Part shown: positions 37,685 through 46,434 of the stretch, piece by piece
Numbering within the stretch: position 1 is the first letter of the stretch
Layout of the letters: each line of letters starts with the position of its first letter
Translations under genes and position numbers: made by a program
Assembly (NCBI RefSeq): GCF_000024345.1
Contig: NC_013729.1
Span: 4,712,001 to 4,776,000 of the forward strand
Direction of reading: 5' to 3'
DNA from: Kribbella flavida DSM 17836
GTDB taxonomy: Bacteria > Actinomycetota > Actinomycetes > Propionibacteriales > Kribbellaceae
DNA length: 64,000 nucleotides
The notes under the pieces: model-generated
What the model was told of the DNA's origin: nothing
Databases searched by the model: none
The model's input: only the letters and a program-made list of their open reading frames with translations

Positions 37685-38317
37685 TTAGTGGTCGCGCACC
37701 AGGTCGGCGAAGTAGCCGTGCAACCTGGCGTCCCCCGTCATCTCCGGGTGGAACGACGTGGCCAGCAGCCGGTCGTGGCGAACCGCGACGATCCTACTGT
37801 GTTGTGCCTCCGGCCCCGCCCGGTCCCACCCGGCGTCGGGGCCCTCGCTCACCGTCGACAGCACCTCGACGTCCCGGCCGACCCGCTCCACCCACGGTGC
37901 CCGGATGAACACCGCGTGGTACGGCGTACTGAACGCGGCGAAGTCCAGGTCGGCCTCGAACGAGTCGACCTGCCGGCCGAACGCGTTGCGGCGCACGGTG
38001 ACGTCCAGCCCGCCGAGTGTCTCCTGGCCCGCGATCCCGCCGGTGATGTCTTCGGCCAGCATGATCATTCCCGCGCAGGTGCCGAACACCGGCATCCCGT
38101 CCGCGATCCGCTTCCGCAGCGGCTCGAACAGCTCGAACGACCGGGCCAGCTTGCCCATCGTGGTGGACTCGCCACCGGGCAGCACCAGGCCGTCCACCGC
38201 GTCCAGCTCCGACGGACGCCGTACCGGTTTCCCCTCGACGCCGACCTCGGCCAGCATCGCCAGGTGCTCGCGCACGTTGCCCTGCAGCGCGAAGACACCG
38301 ATCACCGGCTCGCTCAC
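37685..38317 (-). CDS. pdxT: Pyridoxal 5'-phosphate synthase glutaminase subunit
   Basis: A 210-residue class I glutaminase that supplies ammonia to PdxS for PLP synthesis. Motifs: VIGVFALQGNVREHLAML, oxyanion GLVLPGGESTTMGKL, nucleophile elbow MPVFGTCAGMIML (Cys about 82) and the His-Glu pair LATSFHPEMTGDARLH. It normally lies beside pdxS, but here pdxS is at 56382, 18 kb away, with inserted genes and pdxS fragments between. Confidence 0.97.
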   Translation of the reverse strand: MSEPVIGVFALQGNVREHLAMLAEVGVEGKPVRRPSELDAVDGLVLPGGESTTMGKLARSFELFEPLRKRIADGMPVFGTCAGMIMLAEDITGGIAGQETLGGLDVTVRRNAFGRQVDSFEADLDFAAFSTPYHAVFIRAPWVERVGRDVEVLSTVSEGPDAGWDRAGPEAQHSRIVAVRHDRLLATSFHPEMTGDARLHGYFADLVRDH

Positions 38318-38422
38318 GTCAGGTCTCCCTTCCGGTCTTGTCCACCCGAGCCACCGGCTCCGAGCAGCTTGTGCTCGTGCGGCCCGATCCCCAGTGTCTG
38401 ATAGCTGCCGCCTGCAAGGACG

Positions 38423-38998
38423 TCACAGCGAGACCCTGCGTTGCCAGGTCACGGTGACCTCGATGCGGCCTTCGTCGAAGACGGCCGGCAGGTCACGCTC
38501 GTGCAGCAGGGTCAGGACGTCCTCGAGCAGCGGCTCGCCGGGCGCGACGTTGGCGGTGTCGGGATGCCAGAGCTTGAGCTCCAGCATGCCGAAGTCGACG
38601 GCGTGCCAGACGTCGGTGTCGGTGAAGAAGACCAGACCCTTCGGATCCGACGCGGCCTCCAGCGCCTTGCGGGCCTCGTGGTGATCCGCGCAGTAGCGCA
38701 CCACCACGATCCCGAGCGACTCCAACTCGTCCAGTACGGCGTCCAGCCGGTCCGGGTTGGTCTCGGCCGGCCAGGTCTCAGCATCGGCGCGCAGGGCTGC
38801 GGCGGCCTCCCCAATCAGCTCAGGAACCAGTACTGCCGGGTCCGCTGACGGAGCGTCCTCCTGCACAGCCTCCGTCAGCGCCGCGGTCACGGCAGCCCGG
38901 TCGGCGTACCCCGATCGGACCAGGACTCGCGCAAGCCCGCGCAGCTCCCGGTCCGTGCGCTCGCCGATCACCTGCCGCGCTCGGCGAGCCGGCGCCAC
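38423..38998 (-). CDS. DUF6891-like unknown protein
   Basis: A 191-residue protein without signal or membrane segments. The central region TNPDRLDAVLDELESLGIVV with RYCADHHEARKALE and VFFTDTDVWHAVDFGMLELK recalls a family of actinobacterial proteins annotated DUF6891; I hold this moderately. The N-terminal 60 residues are a separate helical segment (RELRGLARVLVRSGYADRAA). It lies between hrpB and pdxT on the same strand. Function unknown. Confidence 0.65.
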   Translation of the reverse strand: MAPARRARQVIGERTDRELRGLARVLVRSGYADRAAVTAALTEAVQEDAPSADPAVLVPELIGEAAAALRADAETWPAETNPDRLDAVLDELESLGIVVVRYCADHHEARKALEAASDPKGLVFFTDTDVWHAVDFGMLELKLWHPDTANVAPGEPLLEDVLTLLHERDLPAVFDEGRIEVTVTWQRRVSL

Positions 38999-39044
38999 CG
39001 CAGGAGCTTCGACAGTCCATCCACACTCCCCAAGATATCTCCAT

Positions 39045-41600
39045 TCACCGGCGAGGTTTGAGCCGCTTGGTCGGGACGGCGGTGAGTGGATCCTCCGGCC
39101 ACGGATGGCGCGGGTAGCGGGCTCGCAGGTCGGCCCGGACCTGGGGATACCCCTGCTTCCAGAACGATGCGAGGTCGCTGGTGATGGCGACCGGCCGCTG
39201 TGCGGGCGAGAGCAGGTGCAGAACGACCGGGACCCGACCGTCCGCGACGGCAGGAGTGGCAGTCCAGCCGAACACCTCCTGCAGCTTCACTGCGAGGACC
39301 GGAGGCTCCACACCGTCGTACGCGAGTCGTACCTCGGAGCCCGAGGGGACTCGGAGCCGTTCCGGTGCGAGTTCGCCGAACCGGGTCGCCGCGGGCCAGG
39401 GCAGGAGTCGCCGGAGTGCCGAAGCCACGTCGAGCTGGCCAAGGTCGCGCGCGCCGCGCACCGAGGCGAGCTCGGGCCCCAGCCAGTCGTCGAGATCGGC
39501 CAGCAGTGCTTCGTCGTCGACCGCCGGCCACGGGGCTCCGAGGTGCGCGTGGCAGAACGCGAGCCGCTCCCGCAAGGCGAGGGCGGCGGCCGACCAGCGC
39601 AGTACGGACAGCCCGCTGCGGCGGATGCCGTCCCGGACGGCCGCTTGGACGAGCAGCCGGTCGGGCCTCGCCAGCGGGACGTCGTTGAGCACGATCGCGC
39701 CGAGCGCCTCGACGCGCCGCGTCACGATCCGGCCGTCGTCCCAGCGGATCCGGTCGGTGGTCGAGACGAGGTCGCCGGCGATGTCTCGCGCGGTCTGCTC
39801 GTCGATCGGCGCCGCGGAACGGATCCTGGCGTCGGCGCGACCCGGTGCCCGGTCGGCAACCGCGATCGCCAGCCAGGGCGAGGTCCGCAACGGCGACTGC
39901 GGATCCAGCGCGGCGCCCGTACCTCCGGACATCTGGTACGTCGCCGAGTCGGCTCCCCGGGCCCGTGCGATCCGATCCGGGTACGCCAGCCCCACCACGA
40001 CGCCCACCGCAAGGTCGTCCGGTACCGCGCTCGTCTCCCGCTCCACCGGTCTTTCGGGATGCGCACGCCGACCAGCCGGCACTGCACCTCTACCCGATGG
40101 TTCGCCCCGGCCGAGGCGCTTCGTCTCCTCCCGCCAGCGGGCCGTGGCTCTCCGGTCATCGCCGCGGCGGAGGGCTCGCCAGCGGGCCGGCAGATCGTCG
40201 CCGAAGTCGCGGCCGGAGTCGTCCGAGAGCAGCGCGACGATCTCGCGGGCCCGGTCGGCGCCGACCCGCGGCGTACCGTCCAGCACCGCACGGGCCAACC
40301 GCGGATGCGTCCCGATCGCCGCCATCCGCCGTCCCCGCTCGGTGATCCGGCCGCGGTCGTCGAGAGCGTCCAGGCGGCGCAGCAGGTCGGTGGCCGCGCT
40401 CATCGCCACCGCCGGCGGCGCATCGAGCAGGGTCAGACCGTCACCGGCAGGCGCACCCCACGCCGCGAGGTCGAGGGCGAAGGCCGCCAGATCGGCGATC
40501 GCGATCTCCGGCGCCGGATGGTCGTCGAGATGCGCGTGGTCGGTGGCCGACCAGCACCGGTAGACCCGGCCCGGCGCCTCCCGCCCGGCGCGACCCGCGC
40601 GCTGGTCGGCCGACGATTTCGACACCCGGCAGGTGACCAGGGCACCGAGGCCACGGGACTGGTCGGTCCGCGGCTCCCGGGCCAGCCCCGAGTCGACCAC
40701 GACCCTGACCCCGGGCACCGTCAGCGAACTCTCCGCGACCGACGTCGTGACGACGATCCGGCGGGTGGCGGCCGGCGCCAACGCGCGGTCCTGCTCGGCC
40801 CTGGACTGGCGACCGAACAACGGCAGGACGTTCCGACCGGCCAGCCGGCGCGTCACCCCGTCGATCTCGGCCTCCCCCGGGACGAACACGAGCACGTCGC
40901 CGTCGTTCTCGGCCAGTGCACGCTCCACGACGGTCGCGACGTGATCCAGCAGCCGCGGGTCGACCCGCCCACCGGGAAGCAGCGGCACCGGGACCGGCGG
41001 CGGCGCCCACTCGATCGCCACGTCGAACAGCGCGGCGGACGCGGTGATCACGGGCGCCGGAACCTCCGAGCCCAGTGCACGACTCAACCTGACCGTGTCC
41101 GCGGTGGCCGAGGTCGCGACGAGCGCCAGGTCTTCCCGCAGATTCGCCCGGATGTCGAGGCAGAACGCGAGCAGCAGATCGGCATCGAGGTGCCGCTCGT
41201 GGCACTCGTCGATCACGACCGCGGCGACACCCGGCAGCTCCGGGTTCTGCTGCAGACGCCGTACGAGCAGCCCTGTCGTCACCACCTCGACCCGGACTGC
41301 TGCGCCGCCGCTGCGTTCACCGCGCATCGCGTACCCGATCCGCTGCCCGAGCGGTTCGCCGACCAACTGCGCCAGCCGGGCCGCAGCCGCACGGGTCGCC
41401 ATCCTTCGCGGCTCGGCAACAACGACCGTGCCCCCGCCGAGCGCGTCACCCAGGGCCAGCGGCAACAGCGACGTTTTCCCCGACCCGGGCGGCGCCACCA
41501 GCACCGCCGTACCGTGCGAACGCACCGCCTCGACCGTGGCCGGCAGAACCGCCCGGACAGGCAGATCCGCCCCCGGCACCGACGCTTCAGGCAACAACAC
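39045..41600 (-). CDS. hrpB: ATP-dependent helicase HrpB
   Basis: An 851-residue DEAH/RHA helicase. Walker A is VLVAPPGSGKTSLLPLALGD, DEAH motif II is VVIDECHERHLDADLLLAFC, motif III SATADTVRLSRALG, and motif VI KSSADQRAGRAGREAPGRVY. The long HrpB C-terminal domain ends GYPQVRADLRARYPRHPWPE, the usual HrpB finish. GTG 41598-41600 is chosen because a longer frame would run through a terminator hairpin and into the neighbouring gene. A ttagcgt just upstream suggests a near-leaderless start. The biological role in bacteria is poorly known. Confidence 0.92.
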   Translation of the reverse strand: MLLPEASVPGADLPVRAVLPATVEAVRSHGTAVLVAPPGSGKTSLLPLALGDALGGGTVVVAEPRRMATRAAAARLAQLVGEPLGQRIGYAMRGERSGGAAVRVEVVTTGLLVRRLQQNPELPGVAAVVIDECHERHLDADLLLAFCLDIRANLREDLALVATSATADTVRLSRALGSEVPAPVITASAALFDVAIEWAPPPVPVPLLPGGRVDPRLLDHVATVVERALAENDGDVLVFVPGEAEIDGVTRRLAGRNVLPLFGRQSRAEQDRALAPAATRRIVVTTSVAESSLTVPGVRVVVDSGLAREPRTDQSRGLGALVTCRVSKSSADQRAGRAGREAPGRVYRCWSATDHAHLDDHPAPEIAIADLAAFALDLAAWGAPAGDGLTLLDAPPAVAMSAATDLLRRLDALDDRGRITERGRRMAAIGTHPRLARAVLDGTPRVGADRAREIVALLSDDSGRDFGDDLPARWRALRRGDDRRATARWREETKRLGRGEPSGRGAVPAGRRAHPERPVERETSAVPDDLAVGVVVGLAYPDRIARARGADSATYQMSGGTGAALDPQSPLRTSPWLAIAVADRAPGRADARIRSAAPIDEQTARDIAGDLVSTTDRIRWDDGRIVTRRVEALGAIVLNDVPLARPDRLLVQAAVRDGIRRSGLSVLRWSAAALALRERLAFCHAHLGAPWPAVDDEALLADLDDWLGPELASVRGARDLGQLDVASALRRLLPWPAATRFGELAPERLRVPSGSEVRLAYDGVEPPVLAVKLQEVFGWTATPAVADGRVPVVLHLLSPAQRPVAITSDLASFWKQGYPQVRADLRARYPRHPWPEDPLTAVPTKRLKPRR

Positions 41601-41636
41601 GTCCCCGACGCTAACCGACTCCCTCGCCACGGGCGC

Positions 41637-41669
41637 GAGGCTCACGCCGACCACCGCGGCGTGAGCCTC
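41637..41669 (-). terminator. Strong hairpin, probable original pdxS terminator
   Basis: A perfect 13-bp stem, gaggctcacgccg with its complement, and 7-base loop accaccg. On the minus strand it follows a pdxS 3'-end copy (41681-41717): 11 bases separate the position equivalent to the pdxS stop codon (41680-41682 here) from the hairpin. The hairpin now also terminates the YciI-like gene. The true pdxS at 56382 has no comparable hairpin. Confidence 0.75.
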
Positions 41670-41680
41670 GTCGTCCGTCG

Positions 41681-41717
41681 TACCAGCCGCGCTCAGCGAG
41701 CCGGTGCGGGTTGCGGC
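41681..41717 (-). repeat. Displaced pdxS 3' end, outermost copy
   Basis: taccagccgcgctc and gcgagccggtgcgg match the pdxS-end copy at 50993 with one mismatch over 29 bp. After an inserted g the match continues for about six bases (ttgcgg). Read on the minus strand it gives PHRLAERGW with the stop codon changed from TAG to TAC. It starts directly after the YciI-like stop and is followed by the hairpin at 41637-41669. Confidence 0.75.
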
Positions 41718-41718
41718 T

Positions 41719-42087
41719 TCACGCCGGGGGCGCCTCTTGCAGGGCGCGCACCTCGACACGGCTCCGCAGCACCCGGGAGGCCCGCTTGGCCCATCCGATC
41801 GCGTCGTCGTCGTTGTCGGCCTCGATCACCCAGAACCCGCCGAGGTACTCGCTGGCCGTCGCGAAGGGACCGGGGGTGAACTCCGGACCGTCGCCGGTGG
41901 CGTCCACGGTGGTGGCAGTCGACGGCGGCATCAGTCCGCCGGCGAACCGGAAGGCGCCGCTGTCCTGGAGCGCGGTGTTGAAGGCCCCCACCTCGGCCAT
42001 GAGCTGCTCCAGCTCCGCGGGGTCGATGCTCTCCATCGTCGGCTCCGTTTCGGAGTCATGGGGAAGGCTGAGGAAGTACTGGGTCAT
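41719..42087 (-). CDS. YciI family (DGPF-like) protein
   Basis: A 122-residue protein opening MTQYFLSLPHDSETEPTMES, with FRFAGGLMPPSTATTV, GPFATASEYLGGFWVIEADN and DDAIGWAKRASRVLRSRVEV: the dimeric alpha/beta-barrel fold of YciI/DGPF proteins. These often accompany ECF sigma or LuxR-type regulators. It is 135 bp downstream of the LAL regulator on the same strand. The function is unknown. The displaced pdxS end abuts its stop codon. Confidence 0.88.
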   Translation of the reverse strand: MTQYFLSLPHDSETEPTMESIDPAELEQLMAEVGAFNTALQDSGAFRFAGGLMPPSTATTVDATGDGPEFTPGPFATASEYLGGFWVIEADNDDDAIGWAKRASRVLRSRVEVRALQEAPPA

Positions 42088-42222
42088 CAGGTGCTCCTTG
42101 GTCGCTGATCTGCGTCTCGGTCCGGCCGAGCGCTGACTGAAACGCTACGGAGAAGGCACCTGGTGGAGCATCAGTCATCGTGACTGGCTTCGGATGGCGG
42201 ACTACCGGCCTCGGCAGGAGGT

Positions 42223-44946
42223 TCACGGCCCGGCGACGAGGCCGGCCAGCTCGCTGCGGGCGGTGACACCCAGCTTCGGATAGGCCTTGTAGAGGTGGTG
42301 GCCAACGGTGCGCGGACTGAGATAGAGCTGCGCGGCGATCTGTTTGTTGGTGTGCCCGGCCGCGGCCAGCTGCACTACCTGCAGCTCCTGCGGAGTGAGC
42401 AGGGTGAGGGGGCCGATGGCGCGCTGCTCGGTCCTGGCTCCGCCGAAGGCAGCGAGCTCGCCGTGGGCGCGTTCGGCCCACAGGGTCGCACCGATGCGTT
42501 CGAACCCGGCGGCCGCCGCCTCGAGGTGGGCCCGCGCCTCGGTGCGCCTGCGTTGCCGACGCAGCCATTCGCCGTACACCAGCCGGGTGCGAGCGTGGTC
42601 GTACGGGCCGCCGTGCCGCTCGTGCAGCCGCAGGCCTTCGACGTAGAGCGGTTCGGCCTCGCCGTCATCGGCCAACAGCGCGCGGCACCGCAGCGCGAGC
42701 CCGGTGGTGACCGGCTGGTCGACCCGCTCGGCCCAGTGCGCGAACTCCGCCAACGCCTCTCCTGCCCGGTCCGGTGCGCCGCTGCGGACTGCTGCCTCCA
42801 CCAGGTCGGGCACCGCCCGCATCAGTACGTCGCGGCGGGCGGGGCCGCGGCAGACCTGTTCGAGTCCGCCGAGCGCTGTCTCGAACCGCCTGGCGGACAG
42901 ATCGAGCATCGCCAGGCCCCATACCGCGATCTCCGCATTCACCCGGTGCCGGCTCCGGGCGTCAGGAAGCACCTCAGCAGCCAGATCCCGGCTGCGGGAC
43001 TCCTCCCCCGCCACGGCATGAAGCCACACCTCCACCGAGCGGTGAGCGAGTCGCTCGGTCGAGTTGCCGAACTCCTCGCTGACGGCCGCGCCTTCCGCGA
43101 CATCCGCGCGAGCGTCCGCGAACTCGCCGCGCAGCAGCCGCGCGACCGCCAGCACGTTGAGGAGGTAGGGCACCCAGCCCAGCGCCCCGGTCGCCCGCAC
43201 CTGGGCGAGCATGGCCTCGGTTCCGGCGACGACCTCGTCGTCGGCGGCGATCAGGAGCCCGCCGACCGCTGCGGTCATCCGGTGCGTCAGGTCGAGTTCA
43301 CCGTCGCGTACGGCGGCCAGGAGCTCGCGTGTCGGGCCGACGGCCGGCTTGGGGCGTCCGGCGAACAGCTCCTCCCACCCGAGAAAGGCGGCGACCACGA
43401 TCGCCCAGTGCCGCGGCGGCGTGAACTCGCGCAAGAGGTCGACGGCCTGTTGCAGCAGGTCGTGGGCCGCCCCGTGCCGGGCGGCGTGCACGGCTTCGTA
43501 GAGATTGAGCGCGGCCTGCTCGGGATCGGTGTCGCGCACCAGCGCGGCGGCCTCGATCGTCAGTTCCGCGTCGATCCGCGGCGAGGTGCGCTCGTAGGCC
43601 ACAGCACCCTGGGCGTAGATGGCCTCGGCCCGGATGCCAGGGTCGGCGGTCAGCGAGAGCGCTTCGGCCGCCAGCCGGGCGGCTCGGTCGGGCTTGCCGG
43701 CGTCGAACGCGGCTTGGGCGGCCTGGGCAATCCGCCGGGCTCTCGGCTGCGGGTCCACACTGAGCCGGCCGGCGCGCTCGTAGGCGACGGACACCGCCAT
43801 CGCGCCGCCACGGTGCCGGGCACGCTCGGCAGCGCCTTCGAGCTCGACCGCCACCGCCTCGTCGGGAGCCGTTGCGGCGGCGGCGAGATGCCAGGCGCGG
43901 CGATCGGCGACCGCGTCGGCCGGCAGCGCGTCGGCGTACGCCTGATGCACCTCGACCCGTCGATGCAGCGGCTCGCCCCGATAGGCAGCCGCACGAACCA
44001 GTGGATGCCGGAACGCGACGCGGGTCCCGGTCCGGACCAGGGCGGCGCGTTCCGCGGGCGCCAGGTCGGCGGCAGCACCCCCGAGGGCCTCGACCACCCG
44101 CAGGACCGTTTCGAGCGGCGCCGTCGAGTCCGCCGCGGCGACCAGGAGCGCCCGTCGGGTCGGGTCGGGAAGTTCCGCGATCTGCCGGCGGAACAGCTCC
44201 TGGACCCGGACGGACACCGGCAACGTGCCGACCATCCCGGCCGGGTCGGCGTCATCGGCCTCGTGCCGGGTCGATCCGAGCTCGATGATCGCCAGCGGAT
44301 TGCCGGCGGATTCCTCGAGCACGCGTGCCCGCAACGAGTCGGCCAGCTCCGGCGCCCGAAGGTCGAGCAACCGGGCGGCGGCCTCCGCCGCGAGGCCGGA
44401 CAGCTGCAGCACCTCGACACCCGGAGTCTCGAACGGCATCGACGTCTCGCGCACCGCGAACAGCAGCGCGATCGCGTCGGCCTCGAAGCGACGAGCCGCG
44501 AACAGCAGCGCCTCCGCGGAGCCCTGGTCGAACCACTGCAGATCGTCGACGACGCACAGCAGCGGGCCGTCCTCGGCCAGATCCGCGAGCAGCGCCAAGG
44601 TGCCGGCGGAGATCAGGAACCGATTCGCCTCACCGCTCTCGGCCAGCCCGAAGGCACCGCGCAAGGCCGCGGCCTGAGGTCCCGGCAGAGCGTCCAACCG
44701 GTCCAGATGCGGAAACAGGAGCTGATGCAGGCCGCCGTACGCCAACTCGGAGTCGGACTCGACCCCGGTCCCGCTCAGCACCTGGAAGCCTTCGGCTCTC
44801 GCCACCGACACCGCACGGTCGAGCAGCACCGACTTGCCGACGCCTGCCTCACCCCGCACCACCAGCGCACCGCTGTGCCCGGCACACGCATCCGCCAGCA
44901 GTCGTTCGATTCGCCTCAGCTCGTCGTCTCTTCCCACCAGCGACAT
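42223..44946 (-). CDS. LuxR family regulator of the LAL type (ATPase-HTH)
   Basis: About 907 residues from ATG 44946 (MSLVGRDDELRRIERLLADA). Walker A is LVVRGEAGVGKSVLLDRAVS and Walker B is PLLCVVDDLQWFDQGSAEAL. A long TPR-like helical middle follows, and the C-terminal LuxR HTH (LTPQELQVVQLAAAGHTNKQ, IAAQLYLSPRTVGHHLYKAY) ends the chain. The reading frame extends in phase upstream through a pdxS 3' fragment to ATG 45009 and GTG 45018, so the real start may be chimeric. It probably regulates the YciI-like gene or distant targets. Confidence 0.9.
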   Translation of the reverse strand: MSLVGRDDELRRIERLLADACAGHSGALVVRGEAGVGKSVLLDRAVSVARAEGFQVLSGTGVESDSELAYGGLHQLLFPHLDRLDALPGPQAAALRGAFGLAESGEANRFLISAGTLALLADLAEDGPLLCVVDDLQWFDQGSAEALLFAARRFEADAIALLFAVRETSMPFETPGVEVLQLSGLAAEAAARLLDLRAPELADSLRARVLEESAGNPLAIIELGSTRHEADDADPAGMVGTLPVSVRVQELFRRQIAELPDPTRRALLVAAADSTAPLETVLRVVEALGGAAADLAPAERAALVRTGTRVAFRHPLVRAAAYRGEPLHRRVEVHQAYADALPADAVADRRAWHLAAAATAPDEAVAVELEGAAERARHRGGAMAVSVAYERAGRLSVDPQPRARRIAQAAQAAFDAGKPDRAARLAAEALSLTADPGIRAEAIYAQGAVAYERTSPRIDAELTIEAAALVRDTDPEQAALNLYEAVHAARHGAAHDLLQQAVDLLREFTPPRHWAIVVAAFLGWEELFAGRPKPAVGPTRELLAAVRDGELDLTHRMTAAVGGLLIAADDEVVAGTEAMLAQVRATGALGWVPYLLNVLAVARLLRGEFADARADVAEGAAVSEEFGNSTERLAHRSVEVWLHAVAGEESRSRDLAAEVLPDARSRHRVNAEIAVWGLAMLDLSARRFETALGGLEQVCRGPARRDVLMRAVPDLVEAAVRSGAPDRAGEALAEFAHWAERVDQPVTTGLALRCRALLADDGEAEPLYVEGLRLHERHGGPYDHARTRLVYGEWLRRQRRRTEARAHLEAAAAGFERIGATLWAERAHGELAAFGGARTEQRAIGPLTLLTPQELQVVQLAAAGHTNKQIAAQLYLSPRTVGHHLYKAYPKLGVTARSELAGLVAGP

Positions 44947-44957
44947 GCGGTCACGAT

Positions 44958-45000
44958 AGCCGCGCTCGGCGAGCCGGTGCGGCTGCGGGATCTCGTCGAC
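44958..45000 (-). repeat. Displaced pdxS 3' end, middle copy
   Basis: Forty of 43 bp match the true pdxS end (56387-56429) and 41 of 43 match the copy at 50998. Minus-strand translation is VDEIPQPHRLAERGY, changed to Tyr-Arg where pdxS has Trp-stop. It lies 12 bp upstream of the LAL regulator ATG, in the same reading frame, and just downstream of the TetR gene. Confidence 0.88.
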
Positions 45001-45031
45001 GGGACGCATTCTCCGCACCAGTCAAGGCGTT

Positions 45032-45664
45032 TCAGGGTGCCGTGGCGGGGTTCGGCGCCTGGGCCGGTGCAGTCGTGACGGCGTGGACGGCGAGGCGGAG
45101 CATTTCGGTTTCGGTCTCCACCTGCACCGCATCGGCGGGCAGGGCACGTTGTGTCATGAGGCCGTTGAGCACGGTGGCGAGGAACCGTGCCCGTTGCTCG
45201 ACCGCGCCGTCGGGGATCGCGCCTTCGTCGATGAGAGTGGTCAGCCATCGCTCGATGCGGTGCCGGCCCAGGCGCTCCAGCGCGAGGTAGGTGGCCGCCT
45301 CGTCGTCGGAGGGCGTGGAGGCCACGTACGCCTCGTAGATCCCACCCCAATGCCGCCGCGCCCGATCGCCGGTGCCCACTTGGGCGAGCAGCAGTCTCAA
45401 GCACGCGACGAGCCGCTCGTTCGGTGTGCTCGTGTGATCGTCGATCGGGTCATCAGGAATGTCGACGTCGTAGATCCCGGCGATGACGGTGTCGATGAGG
45501 GCTCGCTGCGTGGGAAAGAAGTGCCGCAGCGAGCCCGTGCTCACCTGGGCGCGGGCGGCGACGGCCCGAACGCTCAAGCGAGCGGTCGGGTTCTCGCCGA
45601 GCATCGTCGCCGCGGCGATCAGGATCTTGTCGCGCGTTCCCGGCTCCGCGGGCTGAGCCTCCAT
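45032..45664 (-). CDS. TetR/AcrR family regulator
   Basis: A 210-residue repressor. ATG 45662-45664 (MEAQPAEPGTRDKILIAAAT). The HTH is LSVRAVAARAQVSTGSLRHF followed by FPTQRALIDTVIAG; the rest is the helical ligand domain. It is divergent from a two-gene operon (membrane protein and CPBP protease). Two near-palindromic 17-bp sites lie in the shared promoter region, so it probably represses both itself and that operon. The pdxS remnant at 44958 lies just past its stop. Confidence 0.9.
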   Translation of the reverse strand: MEAQPAEPGTRDKILIAAATMLGENPTARLSVRAVAARAQVSTGSLRHFFPTQRALIDTVIAGIYDVDIPDDPIDDHTSTPNERLVACLRLLLAQVGTGDRARRHWGGIYEAYVASTPSDDEAATYLALERLGRHRIERWLTTLIDEGAIPDGAVEQRARFLATVLNGLMTQRALPADAVQVETETEMLRLAVHAVTTAPAQAPNPATAP

Positions 45665-45689
45665 GGATGGTCCTCCTTGTGACGACCTT

Positions 45690-45737
45690 CTAGTACAGCG
45701 TGCTAGTCTGCTGACCGCGACTAACACAGCGTACTAG
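45690..45737. promoter_or_regulatory. Tandem TetR operators
   Basis: Two related imperfect palindromes, ctagtacagcgtgctag (45690-45706) and ctaacacagcgtactag (45721-45737), start 31 bp apart, three helical turns, between the divergent tetR and membrane-protein genes. Both share the core acagcgt and ctag ends. They probably bind two TetR dimers on one DNA face. Confidence 0.8.
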
Positions 45738-45766
45738 TTCGGATCTTCGAGAAGAAGGAGCAGCTG

Positions 45767-46417
45767 ATGCCCGACAGTTGGCGGAACCGTCGCGCCGCGC
45801 GGCGCGTGCGACCGGGAGCCGGCGAGCCGCTGCCGCGCTTCCGTTGGTGGCAGGTGCTCAGCAGGTCGCTGCGTACACTCACCCTCCGCGCGTCTGACGG
45901 CACCACCGACACCTACGCGGTGGACGTTCGCCAGGCGGGCGATGCCGACGACGGGGTGGTCCGCGCGCGGCTGTACCTCAACGGTTCGCTGCTCTCGTAC
46001 TCGAGGCTGCCGGCCCGCTTCTCGGTGCCGGGAGGCCACATCGAGGTCGCCGTCGGCACCTATGGCCTCCGCCGCTGTCACTACGTGCGCGCAGACGGCG
46101 GCGAATCGCCACTGATTCCCGATCCCGGCTCCGCCGAGGGTCGCCGCGCCCGGCTGCACCGCAGGCGTCCCGCTCTGAGCCGGCTCGTCGGCATCGTCTC
46201 GACCGCCTTCGTCGTCGCCGGGCTGTGCGTGACCGTGCCACAGCTCATCGAGACGATCTCCCACGTTCCTCCCATCGCCGACTCGATCGGAACCTTCAAC
46301 TGGCCCGTCCAGCTCCCTCCGACGGCCGTTGTGGTGATCGGACTCGCCGCGGTCGTCGGCAGCACGGAACGTGCCCTCCGGATGCGGTCCAGCTGGCTCG
46401 ACGATCTCGCCAGCTGA
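45767..46417 (+). CDS. Unrecognised two-span membrane protein
   Basis: A 216-residue protein with a strong ribosome-binding site (gaaggag seven bases before ATG 45767). The first 140 residues are basic and soluble (SDGTTDTYAVDVRQAGDADD, GHIEVAVGTYGLRRCHYV); two membrane helices follow (about 140-160 and 185-203), leaving both ends in the cytoplasm. I do not recognise the family. It is the first gene of the TetR-controlled pair, 17 bp upstream of the CPBP protease, so they probably act together. Confidence 0.75.
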   Translation: MPDSWRNRRAARRVRPGAGEPLPRFRWWQVLSRSLRTLTLRASDGTTDTYAVDVRQAGDADDGVVRARLYLNGSLLSYSRLPARFSVPGGHIEVAVGTYGLRRCHYVRADGGESPLIPDPGSAEGRRARLHRRRPALSRLVGIVSTAFVVAGLCVTVPQLIETISHVPPIADSIGTFNWPVQLPPTAVVVIGLAAVVGSTERALRMRSSWLDDLAS

Positions 46418-46434
46418 ACCCACGAAAGGAAACC

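Noticed and set aside
39001..39044. Longer version of the DUF6891-like gene reaching upstream
   Set aside because: The alternative frame is antisense to or overlapping hrpB and Arg-rich; the start at 38998 is adequate.
42295..45078. A 927-residue plus-strand frame opposite the LAL regulator
   Set aside because: Arg/Gly/Pro-rich shadow with no domain; the minus strand carries complete ATPase and HTH motifs.
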